DNA of 64,000 bases from Cyclobacteriaceae bacterium YHN15 (GTDB lineage Bacteria; Bacteroidota; Bacteroidia; Cytophagales; Cyclobacteriaceae), in NCBI GenBank assembly GCA_003797895.1, contig RKQB01000011.1, positions 62,001 to 126,000 of the forward strand. The letters are read 5' to 3'. Under the pieces are notes generated by a model, which saw nothing but the letters and a program-made list of their open reading frames with translations, made no database searches and had not been told where the DNA came from. Positions 9,328-17,890 of this stretch are shown piece after piece; position 1 is the stretch's first letter; every line of letters begins with the position of its first letter. Made by a program: the position numbers and the translations under genes.

Positions 9328-9785
9328 TACATTGCAGACCAAAGACCAAAACATATATAGCACTGGGACTGGTTGTTGCGATTTTAATCAGTGGATTGAT
9401 ATATTTCCTTAACCATTTTGCCACCCAAAGGAGTTTTGGAATAGCATTTTATCTTATTGCTTCAGTTTTATTGACCTTGGTCATCCTCCTTCTTTTGGTA
9501 AAAATGATGGCAGCTTATAAGTTCATTTCCATAGGGAAAGAAAAAATAAACATCAGGCTTCCCCTAAGAGGAAAAAACACCTCTTATAGCTTGGAACAGG
9601 TGATGCTCTGGGATGAGGAAAAAGTTATTTCCAACAAAAGAGAGTTCAAACAGTTGACCATAGTTTTTGAAGACAAAGATTCCTTTAGTTTGAGTAATCA
9701 TGAACACATAAATTATGATGAGTTTGTCAATTATTTGAGCAAGAAAATTCCTAAAAAGAACGTCAATAAAATAAAAAAACTTTAA
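9324..9785 (+). CDS. Small membrane protein with two transmembrane segments
   Basis: A 153-residue protein not recognised as a known family. Two hydrophobic helices (about residues 12-30 and 40-62) are followed by a soluble domain of about 85 residues rich in Lys and Glu, resembling the layout of PH-like membrane proteins. It is translationally coupled to the AcpH-like gene by a 4-bp overlap and overlaps the convergent porin gene by 4 bp. No catalytic motif is visible. Confidence 0.7.
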   Translation: MIHCRPKTKTYIALGLVVAILISGLIYFLNHFATQRSFGIAFYLIASVLLTLVILLLLVKMMAAYKFISIGKEKINIRLPLRGKNTSYSLEQVMLWDEEKVISNKREFKQLTIVFEDKDSFSLSNHEHINYDEFVNYLSKKIPKKNVNKIKKL

Positions 9786-10828
9786 AATCTTACTGCAAAA
9801 GAAGTGGTAATTGCTGTATTGCCTTCACTGAATTTACCTGCCTGTAGTGGAAAGATTGCTTCCGGACTCAGGAATTGCCTGATTTCCAAACGGAACAATG
9901 CATTGTCAACCACTTTATAATCCAGATTGGCTGAAATTCCAGTGACATTCATTCCCTCATTCACAATTATTGCTTTTGGGTCAGAATAATATTCATATCT
10001 TCCAGCTACATTAAATTTTTGACCCAAAGATCTTTTTACGGAGGCGGTAATACCATACCATTCATTGAAATCAACAAATTCAGCTTCCTGAACTCCATAA
10101 TCAAAACCTAAGGTTATCCCCCAATTATTTTTCTCAAACTGAGTATAAAAATTATTGTAGAATCTCAATAACCTATTTAAATCAACCCCCTCATTCCCAA
10201 AATAATTGGCATAATGAATCAACCAGCCTTCCACAGGACGATGGTCTACACCTAATCCTAATCCTAACCCTTTTTTCCTATCCTCTCTTTGGACATTTTG
10301 CCAGCCATTTGTTGCCCAAAAAACAATATCCATTTTTTTGTTAAGCTCATAAGTAATCCTTCCCCCGGTTAAAAAATAGGGAGAATTATCTGCTAAAATA
10401 CTTCTTGATAAATGCCAACAATCCATACCGTACCAGCTTTCAAATCCAATATGTGATGGCATGATCCCCATGTCAAACCAAATCTTTTTATGCAATTTTA
10501 CACCCACAGAGGCTTCGTTGATAACCTGTGCCCAGGCTGGTTCATTTGCCAGGTTATATTGGGCATAATTCCCTCCCATTAAAGCCAGGTTTGCTCTGAT
10601 AATATCAGATTGGTAATTGGCTTTAAGCACTGCCAAATTGATATTGAACTCATTGTGCCTTACAAAATTGTAGAGAAAATCCGGCCTTTGGTTGTTATCC
10701 GGTCGGTTAAAATCATATGAATAATAGGCCTCTATGTATCCACTAAAAGTAACCTTGCCATTTTCCTCTTTTTGTGCAGAACTGACTAAGGGAATTATAA
10801 AAAGTAAGAGAAAGATGAACTTTTTCAT
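9782..10828 (-). CDS. Outer-membrane beta-barrel porin (OmpL-like, bbp2 family)
   Basis: A 348-residue exported protein. The signal peptide (MKKFIFLLLFIIPLVSSAQ) is followed by FSGYIEAYYSYDFNRP, the typical opening of putative beta-barrel porin-2 proteins, and by alternating aromatic strands ending in TTSFAVRF with a terminal Phe, as outer-membrane barrels require. Other family marks are VRHNEFNINLA, MGIMPSHIGFESWYG and VFWATNGWQNV. It likely lets small solutes pass the outer membrane; the substrate is unknown. Pyrophosphatase lies 44 bp upstream on the same strand. Confidence 0.85.
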   Translation of the reverse strand: MKKFIFLLLFIIPLVSSAQKEENGKVTFSGYIEAYYSYDFNRPDNNQRPDFLYNFVRHNEFNINLAVLKANYQSDIIRANLALMGGNYAQYNLANEPAWAQVINEASVGVKLHKKIWFDMGIMPSHIGFESWYGMDCWHLSRSILADNSPYFLTGGRITYELNKKMDIVFWATNGWQNVQREDRKKGLGLGLGVDHRPVEGWLIHYANYFGNEGVDLNRLLRFYNNFYTQFEKNNWGITLGFDYGVQEAEFVDFNEWYGITASVKRSLGQKFNVAGRYEYYSDPKAIIVNEGMNVTGISANLDYKVVDNALFRLEIRQFLSPEAIFPLQAGKFSEGNTAITTSFAVRF

Positions 10829-10872
10829 ATTGGCGGAAAAAATAGCTCTGGAATTGTTTTCAGATCTATTTA

Positions 10873-11418
10873 CTATCTCTTTGTTCTGAAATTTACATCA
10901 TATAATTCTATGCTTTCCTTGATAATTTTATACGCCTCCTCTTTTCCGAGAAAATCCTCCACTTTCACTTCCTTGCTCTCCAGTTTTTTATAGTCTTCAA
11001 AAAATCTATGTACTTCCTTCATCAAATGTGGAGGTAATTCATCAATATCATTGATATAATTGACAGATTGGTCATCAGCAGCAACAGCGATTATTTTATC
11101 ATCAGCCTCTCCCCCATCTACCATTCGCATGACACCTATCACCTTGGCTTTAACCAATGTCATGGAAGGTATATCTATTTGAGAAATAATCAAAATATCC
11201 AAAGGATCCTTGTCTTCACAAAATGTCTGGGGTATAAAACCATAATTAGCAGGATAATGAACAGCTGAAAACAGGACCCTGTCCAATAGCAACATACCCG
11301 TCTTTTTGTCCAATTCGTACTTTCCCTTGCTTCCTTTTGGAATCTCTATTACCCCCATCACATATTCAGGAGCTTCCTTTCCTATTTGTACGTCGTGCCA
11401 TGGATTTATCATAATCAA
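10873..11418 (-). CDS. ppa: Inorganic pyrophosphatase, family I
   Basis: A 181-residue soluble enzyme that hydrolyses pyrophosphate and pulls biosynthetic reactions forward. Family I marks are NPWHDV, the substrate-binding IEIPKGSKGKYE, HYPANYGFIPQT and the metal-binding EDKDPLDILI, with more acidic ligands in VDGGEADDKIIAV. Length is normal. The N-terminus reads MIMINPWH, so either of the first two Met codons could be the start. A 421-bp gene-free gap lies upstream. Confidence 0.96.
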   Translation of the reverse strand: MIMINPWHDVQIGKEAPEYVMGVIEIPKGSKGKYELDKKTGMLLLDRVLFSAVHYPANYGFIPQTFCEDKDPLDILIISQIDIPSMTLVKAKVIGVMRMVDGGEADDKIIAVAADDQSVNYINDIDELPPHLMKEVHRFFEDYKKLESKEVKVEDFLGKEEAYKIIKESIELYDVNFRTKR

Positions 11419-11839
11419 AAACTGTTAAGATGAAAGATATATTCTGCAAATTACTGCCAATAACCTTTCCAACAAAGGAAGCTAAACCGTTTTTAAAAAT
11501 AAAAAAGAATAATAAGCTTTGTCTTTGAAATACCAAAAAAATATTTCCAACTTTTTATTAGCCTTACCAAACTCAACAACTATAGATGTAAGTAAATAAT
11601 AAAATCGGCCTAAACATAATATTTTTTATGGCATGAGGTGGTAGAATCGCTCCTATAAAAAAAATACACTTTATTATTCTGAATATCAGGGTTTAAAATA
11701 TTCAAACTTCAATAAAAACTAAGAATCCTACACGTATTTCATAAATATTTCGATATTTGAATGAAAAGTTGCCAAAATGGCCTAAATAGGAACAAAATCC
11801 AACATTCACCCTTTTATTCCGTTATCAATAAGCGAGTCT
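11419..11839. other. 421-bp AT-rich intergenic region, nothing recognised
   Basis: The gap lies between the divergent starts of ppa (minus) and the response regulator (plus), so it must hold both promoters. It is very AT-rich with several A and T runs. I found no exact TAnnTTTG -7 element with a matching -33 box, no tRNA, no strong hairpin with a T tract and no small ORF with a plausible family. One near match, GATATTTG, occurs about 90 bp upstream of the regulator. Confidence 0.6.
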
Positions 11840-12316
11840 ATGATTTCAAAAATGAAGCAAAGAAAGATAAGAATTTTATATGTTGACGATGAGGAAATTA
11901 ATCTTCAAGCCTTTAGATCTACATTTAAAAGAGATTATGACCTATTTCTAGCGGCTTCAGCAAAGGAGGCAAGAAATATCTTATCAGGTAACGAGGTGGA
12001 TATAATTATCACAGACCAAAGAATGCCCGTAGAAACAGGACTTGACTTTTTAGGCTCAATTTGCACGAAATATCCAGATCCAATCCGCATATTATTAACT
12101 GCCTATACAGATATGCATCTGGTTACTGAGGCAATTGAAAACAAGCTTATTTACCATTATTTGACCAAACCTTGGGATGAAGGATATTTTAGAAATATCA
12201 TCCATAATGCCTATGAAGTTTATTTCTTGCGTGGGCAAAACAAGAAAATGGAAAAGGAACTAGCCGAAACCAAGGAAAAATTGGAGATTCTTTCCAAACA
12301 AAACGAGCTATCTTAA
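11840..12316 (+). CDS. Stand-alone response regulator with C-terminal coiled coil
   Basis: A 158-residue receiver protein. The acidic pocket is YVDDEE, the phospho-acceptor Asp is in IIITDQRMP, the Thr is in LLTAYTD and the Lys is in YLTKPWD; this pattern is closest to the RpfG-type receiver class. After the domain a short charged helix (about residues 128-155) probably forms a coiled coil. There is no output domain, so it likely acts by protein contact. Met codons at residues 1 and 5 are both possible starts. No histidine kinase is adjacent; it converges on ald with a 4-bp overlap. Confidence 0.88.
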   Translation: MISKMKQRKIRILYVDDEEINLQAFRSTFKRDYDLFLAASAKEARNILSGNEVDIIITDQRMPVETGLDFLGSICTKYPDPIRILLTAYTDMHLVTEAIENKLIYHYLTKPWDEGYFRNIIHNAYEVYFLRGQNKKMEKELAETKEKLEILSKQNELS

Positions 12317-13515
12317 TACCTTGCCGCTAAAAGCAACTGCAATTCCTTGTGGTTCATGGAGAATTTTCTTCCCAAATAAGCATTGGTCAAACTACCTCTA
12401 TAGGTGTATACCCCCTTCATAAACCATTTGTAATTAAAGATCATCTCCTCTGCTCCTCTTAAATCTGCCATCTGAAGAAGTATAGGTGTAAAAATATTGC
12501 TTAAAGCGGCTGAAGCAGTTCTTGCCACTCTAGATGCTATGTTGGGGACACAATAATGGATAACACCATGTTTGACATAAGTAGGGTTATCATGAGTAGT
12601 CATCTCTGCTGTTTGAATACATCCACCTTGATCTATACTTACATCAATAATAATACTTCCATCCATCATTGCAGCTACCATTTCTTCACTCACCACAATT
12701 TTATTTTTCCCTTTTTCTGACCTTAAGGCCCCTATTACTACATCTGCTTCCTTGAGAGCCTGACCCAAAGTATAATTGTCAATGGTAGAAGTATAAACCT
12801 GTTGACCGAGCAGCTGTTTGATCCTTCTTAGCTTATAGATATGGTTATCGAATATTTTTATGCTCGCCCCAAGGCCCAAGGCGGTCCGGGCTGCATATTC
12901 CGCAACTGTACCGGCACCTACTATGACCACCTCCGTTGGAGGAACCCCTGTAATTCCGCCGAGAATAAGTCCTTTTCCGTCGTGGACACTACTCAGGTAT
13001 TCTGCTGCAATCAGCATCACAGTACTCCCGGCAATTTCACTCATTGCTCTTACTACAGGCATCCCCCCCACCTTATCTTCCAGATTTTCAAATGCCACAG
13101 CTGTTACCCTCTTTTTATTTAATCCATGAATGAAATCAGCATTTTGCTTTCCCAATTGAAGTGCTGAAATAAGGCAGGAACCTGATTTCATAAACTCTAT
13201 TTCCTCATTGCTGGGTGGCTCTACTTTTAGAATCACTTCTGCATCAAATGCCTCTTTGGCAGAATAAACCACTTTGGCGCCTGCATCCGAATAGTCCTTG
13301 TCAGTAAATTTCGATTTGGCCCCTGCATTGGTCTCCACAATTACATGCTGGCCATTGTTTACCAATAAGCCAACAGCCTCTGGTGTAAGCACCACTCTTT
13401 TTTCCTGCAATTCAGTCTCTTTTGGAAGTCCAATGACCAAGGAATTTTTGGAGGTCTTCACCTTTGATAATGCCTCCTTTGGATAAATTCCAATACCTTC
13501 TGTTAATTCAACCAT
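12313..13515 (-). CDS. ald: Alanine dehydrogenase
   Basis: A 400-residue NAD-dependent enzyme converting L-alanine and pyruvate. The N-terminal half carries GLPKETELQEKRVVLTPE; the Rossmann part has VVIVGAGTVAEYAARTALGLG with the GxGxxA pattern, then ADVVIGAL and IIDVSIDQGGCIQTAE. It is slightly longer at both ends than the usual 370-residue form. The start overlaps the end of tsaE by 8 bp, so the two genes are probably cotranscribed. Confidence 0.9.
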   Translation of the reverse strand: MVELTEGIGIYPKEALSKVKTSKNSLVIGLPKETELQEKRVVLTPEAVGLLVNNGQHVIVETNAGAKSKFTDKDYSDAGAKVVYSAKEAFDAEVILKVEPPSNEEIEFMKSGSCLISALQLGKQNADFIHGLNKKRVTAVAFENLEDKVGGMPVVRAMSEIAGSTVMLIAAEYLSSVHDGKGLILGGITGVPPTEVVIVGAGTVAEYAARTALGLGASIKIFDNHIYKLRRIKQLLGQQVYTSTIDNYTLGQALKEADVVIGALRSEKGKNKIVVSEEMVAAMMDGSIIIDVSIDQGGCIQTAEMTTHDNPTYVKHGVIHYCVPNIASRVARTASAALSNIFTPILLQMADLRGAEEMIFNYKWFMKGVYTYRGSLTNAYLGRKFSMNHKELQLLLAARY

Positions 13516-13951
13516 TTCTCTCGCCTTTTACGAACTTTTCTAAACTGATTGTTCTTGAACCACCTTCATTCACCCTGATACTTATTAATGCAAAATCAAG
13601 GGGCAAGTATTCGGCAATTTTTTCAGCCCATTCCAGCCAACATAAATTACCACTGTACAAATATTCATCTATTCCGATTTCCAAGACCTCTTCAGGGTCT
13701 TCTATTCTGTAAAAATCAAAATGATAAAATACTTCATTTTTAGAATTATGATACTCATTCACTAAGGAAAAAGTGGGACTTGATACCAAATCCACAATTC
13801 CGAAATGTCTGGAAATCGCTTTAATCAATGTGGTCTTTCCTGCTCCCATTTCACCTTTAAAGACCCAGATGCGCTGCCCTTCACAGTAGCCGATTACTTC
13901 TTTCGCCACATTATCAATTTGAGGGAGACTTTCACATTGAATTATTTTCAA
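13508..13951 (-). CDS. tsaE: tRNA threonylcarbamoyladenosine biosynthesis ATPase TsaE
   Basis: A 147-residue P-loop ATPase that works with TsaB and TsaD to make the t6A base at tRNA position 37. The Walker A motif is KGEMGAGKTTLIKAI, followed by SSPTFSLVNEYHN, HFDFYRIEDPEEVLEIGIDEY and LEWAEKI, all family hallmarks. The C-terminus overlaps ald by 8 bp and porX ends 6 bp upstream, giving an apparent porX-tsaE-ald operon. The partner genes are not in this window. Confidence 0.95.
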   Translation of the reverse strand: MKIIQCESLPQIDNVAKEVIGYCEGQRIWVFKGEMGAGKTTLIKAISRHFGIVDLVSSPTFSLVNEYHNSKNEVFYHFDFYRIEDPEEVLEIGIDEYLYSGNLCWLEWAEKIAEYLPLDFALISIRVNEGGSRTISLEKFVKGERNG

Positions 13952-13957
13952 ATCTGA

Positions 13958-15517
13958 TCAGATATTCTTTGGAACAAGATGCACTATTGGAATAATTATT
14001 TCCTCCAAAGACACTCCTCCATGCTGGAAGGTATCTTTGTAGTAATTTACATAATAATTGTAATTGTTCGGATATGCAAAGAAATAATCTTCCACTGCAA
14101 AAACATAACTTGTGGAAACATTAAATTTTGGGAGTTTGGCTTCTTCAGGTTTCAATACCTCAAAAACCTTCCCACTTTCATAATTTAAGTTCTTCCCTTG
14201 TTTGTATCTAAGATTTGTTGTAACTGTCTTATCTCCAACAATTTTGTAAGGTTTATTCACCCTTTTGGTTCCATGATCTGTAGTTACGATCACCTCAGCC
14301 CGGGCATCATTGATTTTTTTAAACAATTCAAAAAGTGTGGAATGTTCAAACCAACTTCTTGTCAGTGACCTGTAGGCTGATTCATTTGGTGCCAATTCTC
14401 TCATCATTTTCATATCCGTGCGGGCATGTGACATCATATCCACAAAATTATAAACAAGGACATTAAGATCATTATTGAGAAGATTTTGAAAATGGTCTAT
14501 AACCGACTTACCTTGATACGCCTGCAGTATCTTATGATAGCTGAATTTTACATTTAGTCTATTTTTATGAAGATTTTCACTAAGAAACTCTTCCTCCTTA
14601 TTGTTTTTCCCCTCATCAGTATCCTCTCCTTCCCATAATTCGGGATGAAATCGGGCCATCTCAGAAGGCATTAAGCCACTAAACAAGGAATTCCTCGCAT
14701 ATGCAGTAGTTGTTGGCAAAATACTGAAATAGGTGCTTTCCTCTTTGATATTAAAATAATCAGTGATCAAAGGCCTGATCACCTCCCATTGGTCAAGCCT
14801 CAAGTTATCTATAACCACAAAAAACAAGGGCTTTTCCGGCTTCAAATTAGGAAAAACTTTTTCTTTCATAAGTTTATGGGACAGAATAGGAGCATCCGAT
14901 TTAGAATCGTTTATCCAATCCAGATAATTGTGCTTGATGAATTTTGCGAAAGAGGAGTTGGCTTCTGTTTTTTGGGTATCAAGGACTTCCTGCATACTCT
15001 TATTTTCAGTTTTGTCTATCTCCAATTCCCAATAAGTCAACCGCTTATAGATATCAGTCCATTCTTGATGATTGGATGCTTCGTCGCAGGCCATACTGAT
15101 ATTCATAAAATCCTGCCTGTATGAAAGATTGGTTTTTTCTGAAATCAACTGTTTGTTCTGAAGTATTTTTTTTACCGAAAGAAGAATCTGGTTTGGATTG
15201 ATAGGTTTGATTAGGTAATCAGCAATCTGACCTCCAATGGCATCATCCATTATATGCTCTTCCTCACTTTTGGTGATCATGACAACCGGAATCTGAGGTT
15301 TCATTTTTTTAATTTGCTGAAGAGTTTCAAGCCCAGTCATCCCTGGCATCATTTCATCTAAAAAAATCACATCAAAATTCTGCTCCTCTACCATATCTAT
15401 AGCATCTAAACCACTGTTTACAGTAACAATTTCATAACCTCTCTGTGTCAAAAAAAGGATATGAGGTTTAAGAAGGTCTATCTCATCATCGGCCCATAAT
15501 ATTCTGGATTTTTGCAT
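13958..15517 (-). CDS. porX: Type IX secretion response regulator PorX (receiver plus PglZ/alkaline-phosphatase-like domain)
   Basis: A 519-residue protein. Residues 1-120 form a receiver domain (WADDEID, phospho-acceptor D54 in FLDEMMPG, DYLIKPIN). The remainder is a PglZ-type phosphatase-fold domain with FFVVIDNLRLDQWE, STYFSILPTTTAYARN and VTTDHGTKRVNKP. In Bacteroidota PorX controls type IX secretion with the kinase PorY and a sigma factor. ATG 15517 starts at the conserved MQKSRILWADDE; an upstream ATG at 15568 would add 17 unrelated residues and overlap the divergent gene. It lies in front of tsaE and ald and 51 bp from the divergent HD gene. Confidence 0.95.
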   Translation of the reverse strand: MQKSRILWADDEIDLLKPHILFLTQRGYEIVTVNSGLDAIDMVEEQNFDVIFLDEMMPGMTGLETLQQIKKMKPQIPVVMITKSEEEHIMDDAIGGQIADYLIKPINPNQILLSVKKILQNKQLISEKTNLSYRQDFMNISMACDEASNHQEWTDIYKRLTYWELEIDKTENKSMQEVLDTQKTEANSSFAKFIKHNYLDWINDSKSDAPILSHKLMKEKVFPNLKPEKPLFFVVIDNLRLDQWEVIRPLITDYFNIKEESTYFSILPTTTAYARNSLFSGLMPSEMARFHPELWEGEDTDEGKNNKEEEFLSENLHKNRLNVKFSYHKILQAYQGKSVIDHFQNLLNNDLNVLVYNFVDMMSHARTDMKMMRELAPNESAYRSLTRSWFEHSTLFELFKKINDARAEVIVTTDHGTKRVNKPYKIVGDKTVTTNLRYKQGKNLNYESGKVFEVLKPEEAKLPKFNVSTSYVFAVEDYFFAYPNNYNYYVNYYKDTFQHGGVSLEEIIIPIVHLVPKNI

Positions 15518-15568
15518 AAATTTCAGTTTATTTCTTTTAAAATTATAATTACTTTTGAAACCAATCAA

Positions 15569-16807
15569 ATGTCAAAGACATTGAAAAGTCACAAAATTCT
15601 GAATGATCCCGTTTATGGATTCATAACAATTCCAAGCGAGCTTATTTTTTCGATTATCGATCATCCTTACTTTCAAAGACTACGTCGTATCAAGCAACTT
15701 GGTTTAACTGATTTTGTATATCCAGGGGCGCTTCATACCCGTTTTCACCATGCCATTGGGGCAATGCACCTAATGAGCATAACATTGGACAATCTACGAA
15801 ATAAAGGCAATGAAATCACTGAAGAAGAATATGAAGCGGCTTTAATTGCCATATTACTGCATGATGTGGGGCATGGCCCCTTTTCACATGCCCTGGAATT
15901 CAGTCTATTGCAGAATATACCCCACGAATCGCTATCTCTTCTAATCATAGAAGAATTAAATAATCAATTTGGGGGCCAACTTGAACTTTCTTTAAGAATT
16001 TTTAAGAATCAATATGAAAGGAAATTTTTTCACCAACTTGTGGCCAGCCAGTTGGACATAGACAGATTGGACTACCTCCAAAGGGATTGTTTCTTTACCG
16101 GTGTTTCAGAAGGTACTATTGGAGCTGATCGCATCATCAAAATGATGGATATTAAAAATGACCAAATTGTCGTTGAAGAAAAAGGACTTTATAGTATTGA
16201 AAACTTCCTGAGTGCAAGAAGACTCATGTATTGGCAGGTGTACCTTCATAAAACAACCGTATCTGCCGAAAAAATGCTCATCAATTTGATTATGAGAGCC
16301 AAAGAAGTGCAACAAAGCAGAGGAAAACTTAAAGCAACTGATGAACTGCTTTATTTTCTTGAGCATGATTTTAGACTCTATGATTTCCAAAATTCTCCGC
16401 AAATTTTGGAGAATTTCCTGGCTTTGGATGATTTTGATATTTGGGGTGCCATTAAATTATGGAAAAATGAATCAGATTATATCTTGAGAAACATATCTGA
16501 GATGTTTTTAAAAAGACAACTGTATAAGATCAATTTAAGAAATGAGGAATTCAGTGAGGTAGAAATTGAAAATTCCAAAAGAAAATTGCTGAAAAAATTA
16601 TCAATCCCTGAAAAGGATCTTCATTATTTCTTCACTTATGGGTCTATCAGTAATCACGCTTATTTAACAAAAGAAAAAATCCTTATTCTCACTAAAAAAG
16701 GGAAAATCATCGATGTTGCTCAAGCTGCAGATTTACCAAACATCAAAGCCATGAGCAAAATTGTTAAGAAGCATTATATATGCCAGGCTAAAAGCTTAAT
16801 TTTGTAA
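15569..16807 (+). CDS. HD-domain phosphohydrolase
   Basis: A 412-residue cytoplasmic protein of the dNTPase-like HD family. An N-terminal NDPVYGFITIPSEL leads to FQRLRRIKQLG, TRFHHAIG and the metal-binding LLHDVGHGPFSHALE, with the last Asp ligand in QLDIDRLDYLQRD. The reaction is probably hydrolysis of a nucleotide phosphate; the substrate is not visible. ATG 15569 fits the family start; the earlier ATG at 15512 lies inside porX. It heads the apparent HD-lpxD-lpxC/fabZ-lpxA-ABC operon with 22 bp to lpxD. Confidence 0.92.
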   Translation: MSKTLKSHKILNDPVYGFITIPSELIFSIIDHPYFQRLRRIKQLGLTDFVYPGALHTRFHHAIGAMHLMSITLDNLRNKGNEITEEEYEAALIAILLHDVGHGPFSHALEFSLLQNIPHESLSLLIIEELNNQFGGQLELSLRIFKNQYERKFFHQLVASQLDIDRLDYLQRDCFFTGVSEGTIGADRIIKMMDIKNDQIVVEEKGLYSIENFLSARRLMYWQVYLHKTTVSAEKMLINLIMRAKEVQQSRGKLKATDELLYFLEHDFRLYDFQNSPQILENFLALDDFDIWGAIKLWKNESDYILRNISEMFLKRQLYKINLRNEEFSEVEIENSKRKLLKKLSIPEKDLHYFFTYGSISNHAYLTKEKILILTKKGKIIDVAQAADLPNIKAMSKIVKKHYICQAKSLIL

Positions 16808-16829
16808 ATTCATACCTTAATTCTCTATA

Positions 16830-17852
16830 ATGGAATTTAACTTAAATCAAATCGCTTTATTAATTCATGGAAAGGTAGAGGGTGATGGAAACCAAAAAGT
16901 GAGCAGAATTGATAAGATTCAAGAAGGACAACCAGGCGGTATCAGTTTTTTGGCCAATGAAAAATATGAGCACTACCTATATGAAACCAATGCTACGGCA
17001 GTTATTGTTTCTGAAACCTTTGTCCCTTCTAAACCAATTTCCAGTAATTTAATCAGGGTAAAAAACGCGTATATTGGATTTACTCAATTATTGGAAGCTT
17101 ATTCCCAAATGATTAAAAGGAGTAATTCAGGTATTGAACAACCCTCTTTTTTTGGAGAAGCGAGCATTCAAGGTGATGGGGGTTATAGAGGAGCTTTTTC
17201 TTATGTGGGGAAAAACTGTACCATAGGTAAAGATGTCCAAATTCATGCCCATGCTTTTATTGGCAATAATGTAAAAATTGGGGATCATACGATCATTCAT
17301 GCAGGTGTGAAAATCTTGAATGATTCTGTGATTGGAAATCATTGTGAAATACATCCCGGTGCAATAATTGGATCAGATGGTTTTGGTTTTGCACCGCTGG
17401 AAGACGGAAGTTATAAACAAATCCCTCAGATCGGAAATGTTATCCTGGAAGATTATGTTAGTATTGGGGCAAATAGTACAATAGATTGTGCTACCATGGG
17501 CAGCACAATCATAAAAAAAGGTGCTAAAATTGATAATTTGGTGCAAATAGCCCATAATGTTGTCATTGGTGAAAATACAGTTATTGCTTCTCAGACTGGT
17601 ATTTCAGGTTCAACAGAAATTGGAAACAACTGTGTCATCGCCGGTCAGGTTGGAATTGTAGGCCATATCAAAATTGCGGATAAAACAATAGTCGGTGCAA
17701 AAACAGGCATATCCAGAAACATCAATGAACCCGGAAAAACCTTCTTTGGTTTTGTAGGATTTGAAATAAAAGAATTTCTTAAATCTTATGCCATATTTAA
17801 AAATCTTCCTCAACTACAGGATAGAATCAGAGAACTGGAAAAAAAACTTTAA
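16830..17852 (+). CDS. lpxD: UDP-3-O-(3-hydroxyacyl)glucosamine N-acyltransferase
   Basis: A 340-residue trimeric acyltransferase for the third step of lipid A synthesis. The N-terminal domain binds the uridine part (GGISFLANEKYEHYLY). The body is a left-handed beta helix of hexapeptide repeats (IGNNVKIGD, GAIIGSDGFGF) with the catalytic His in LVQIAHNVVIG. A short C-terminal helix follows. Part of the lipid A cluster, 38 bp before lpxC-fabZ. A TAACTTTG overlapping the stop codon (17850-17857) matches the Bacteroidota -7 consensus and might start an internal transcript, though no clear -33 box was found. Confidence 0.96.
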   Translation: MEFNLNQIALLIHGKVEGDGNQKVSRIDKIQEGQPGGISFLANEKYEHYLYETNATAVIVSETFVPSKPISSNLIRVKNAYIGFTQLLEAYSQMIKRSNSGIEQPSFFGEASIQGDGGYRGAFSYVGKNCTIGKDVQIHAHAFIGNNVKIGDHTIIHAGVKILNDSVIGNHCEIHPGAIIGSDGFGFAPLEDGSYKQIPQIGNVILEDYVSIGANSTIDCATMGSTIIKKGAKIDNLVQIAHNVVIGENTVIASQTGISGSTEIGNNCVIAGQVGIVGHIKIADKTIVGAKTGISRNINEPGKTFFGFVGFEIKEFLKSYAIFKNLPQLQDRIRELEKKL

Positions 17853-17890
17853 CTTTGCAGGCTAATTACCAAAGAATTGATTGAAATCCG

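Noticed and set aside
13958..15517. PglZ domain as sign of a BREX-type phage defence system
   Set aside because: The PglZ domain is fused to a receiver domain as in PorX, and no other BREX genes are present.
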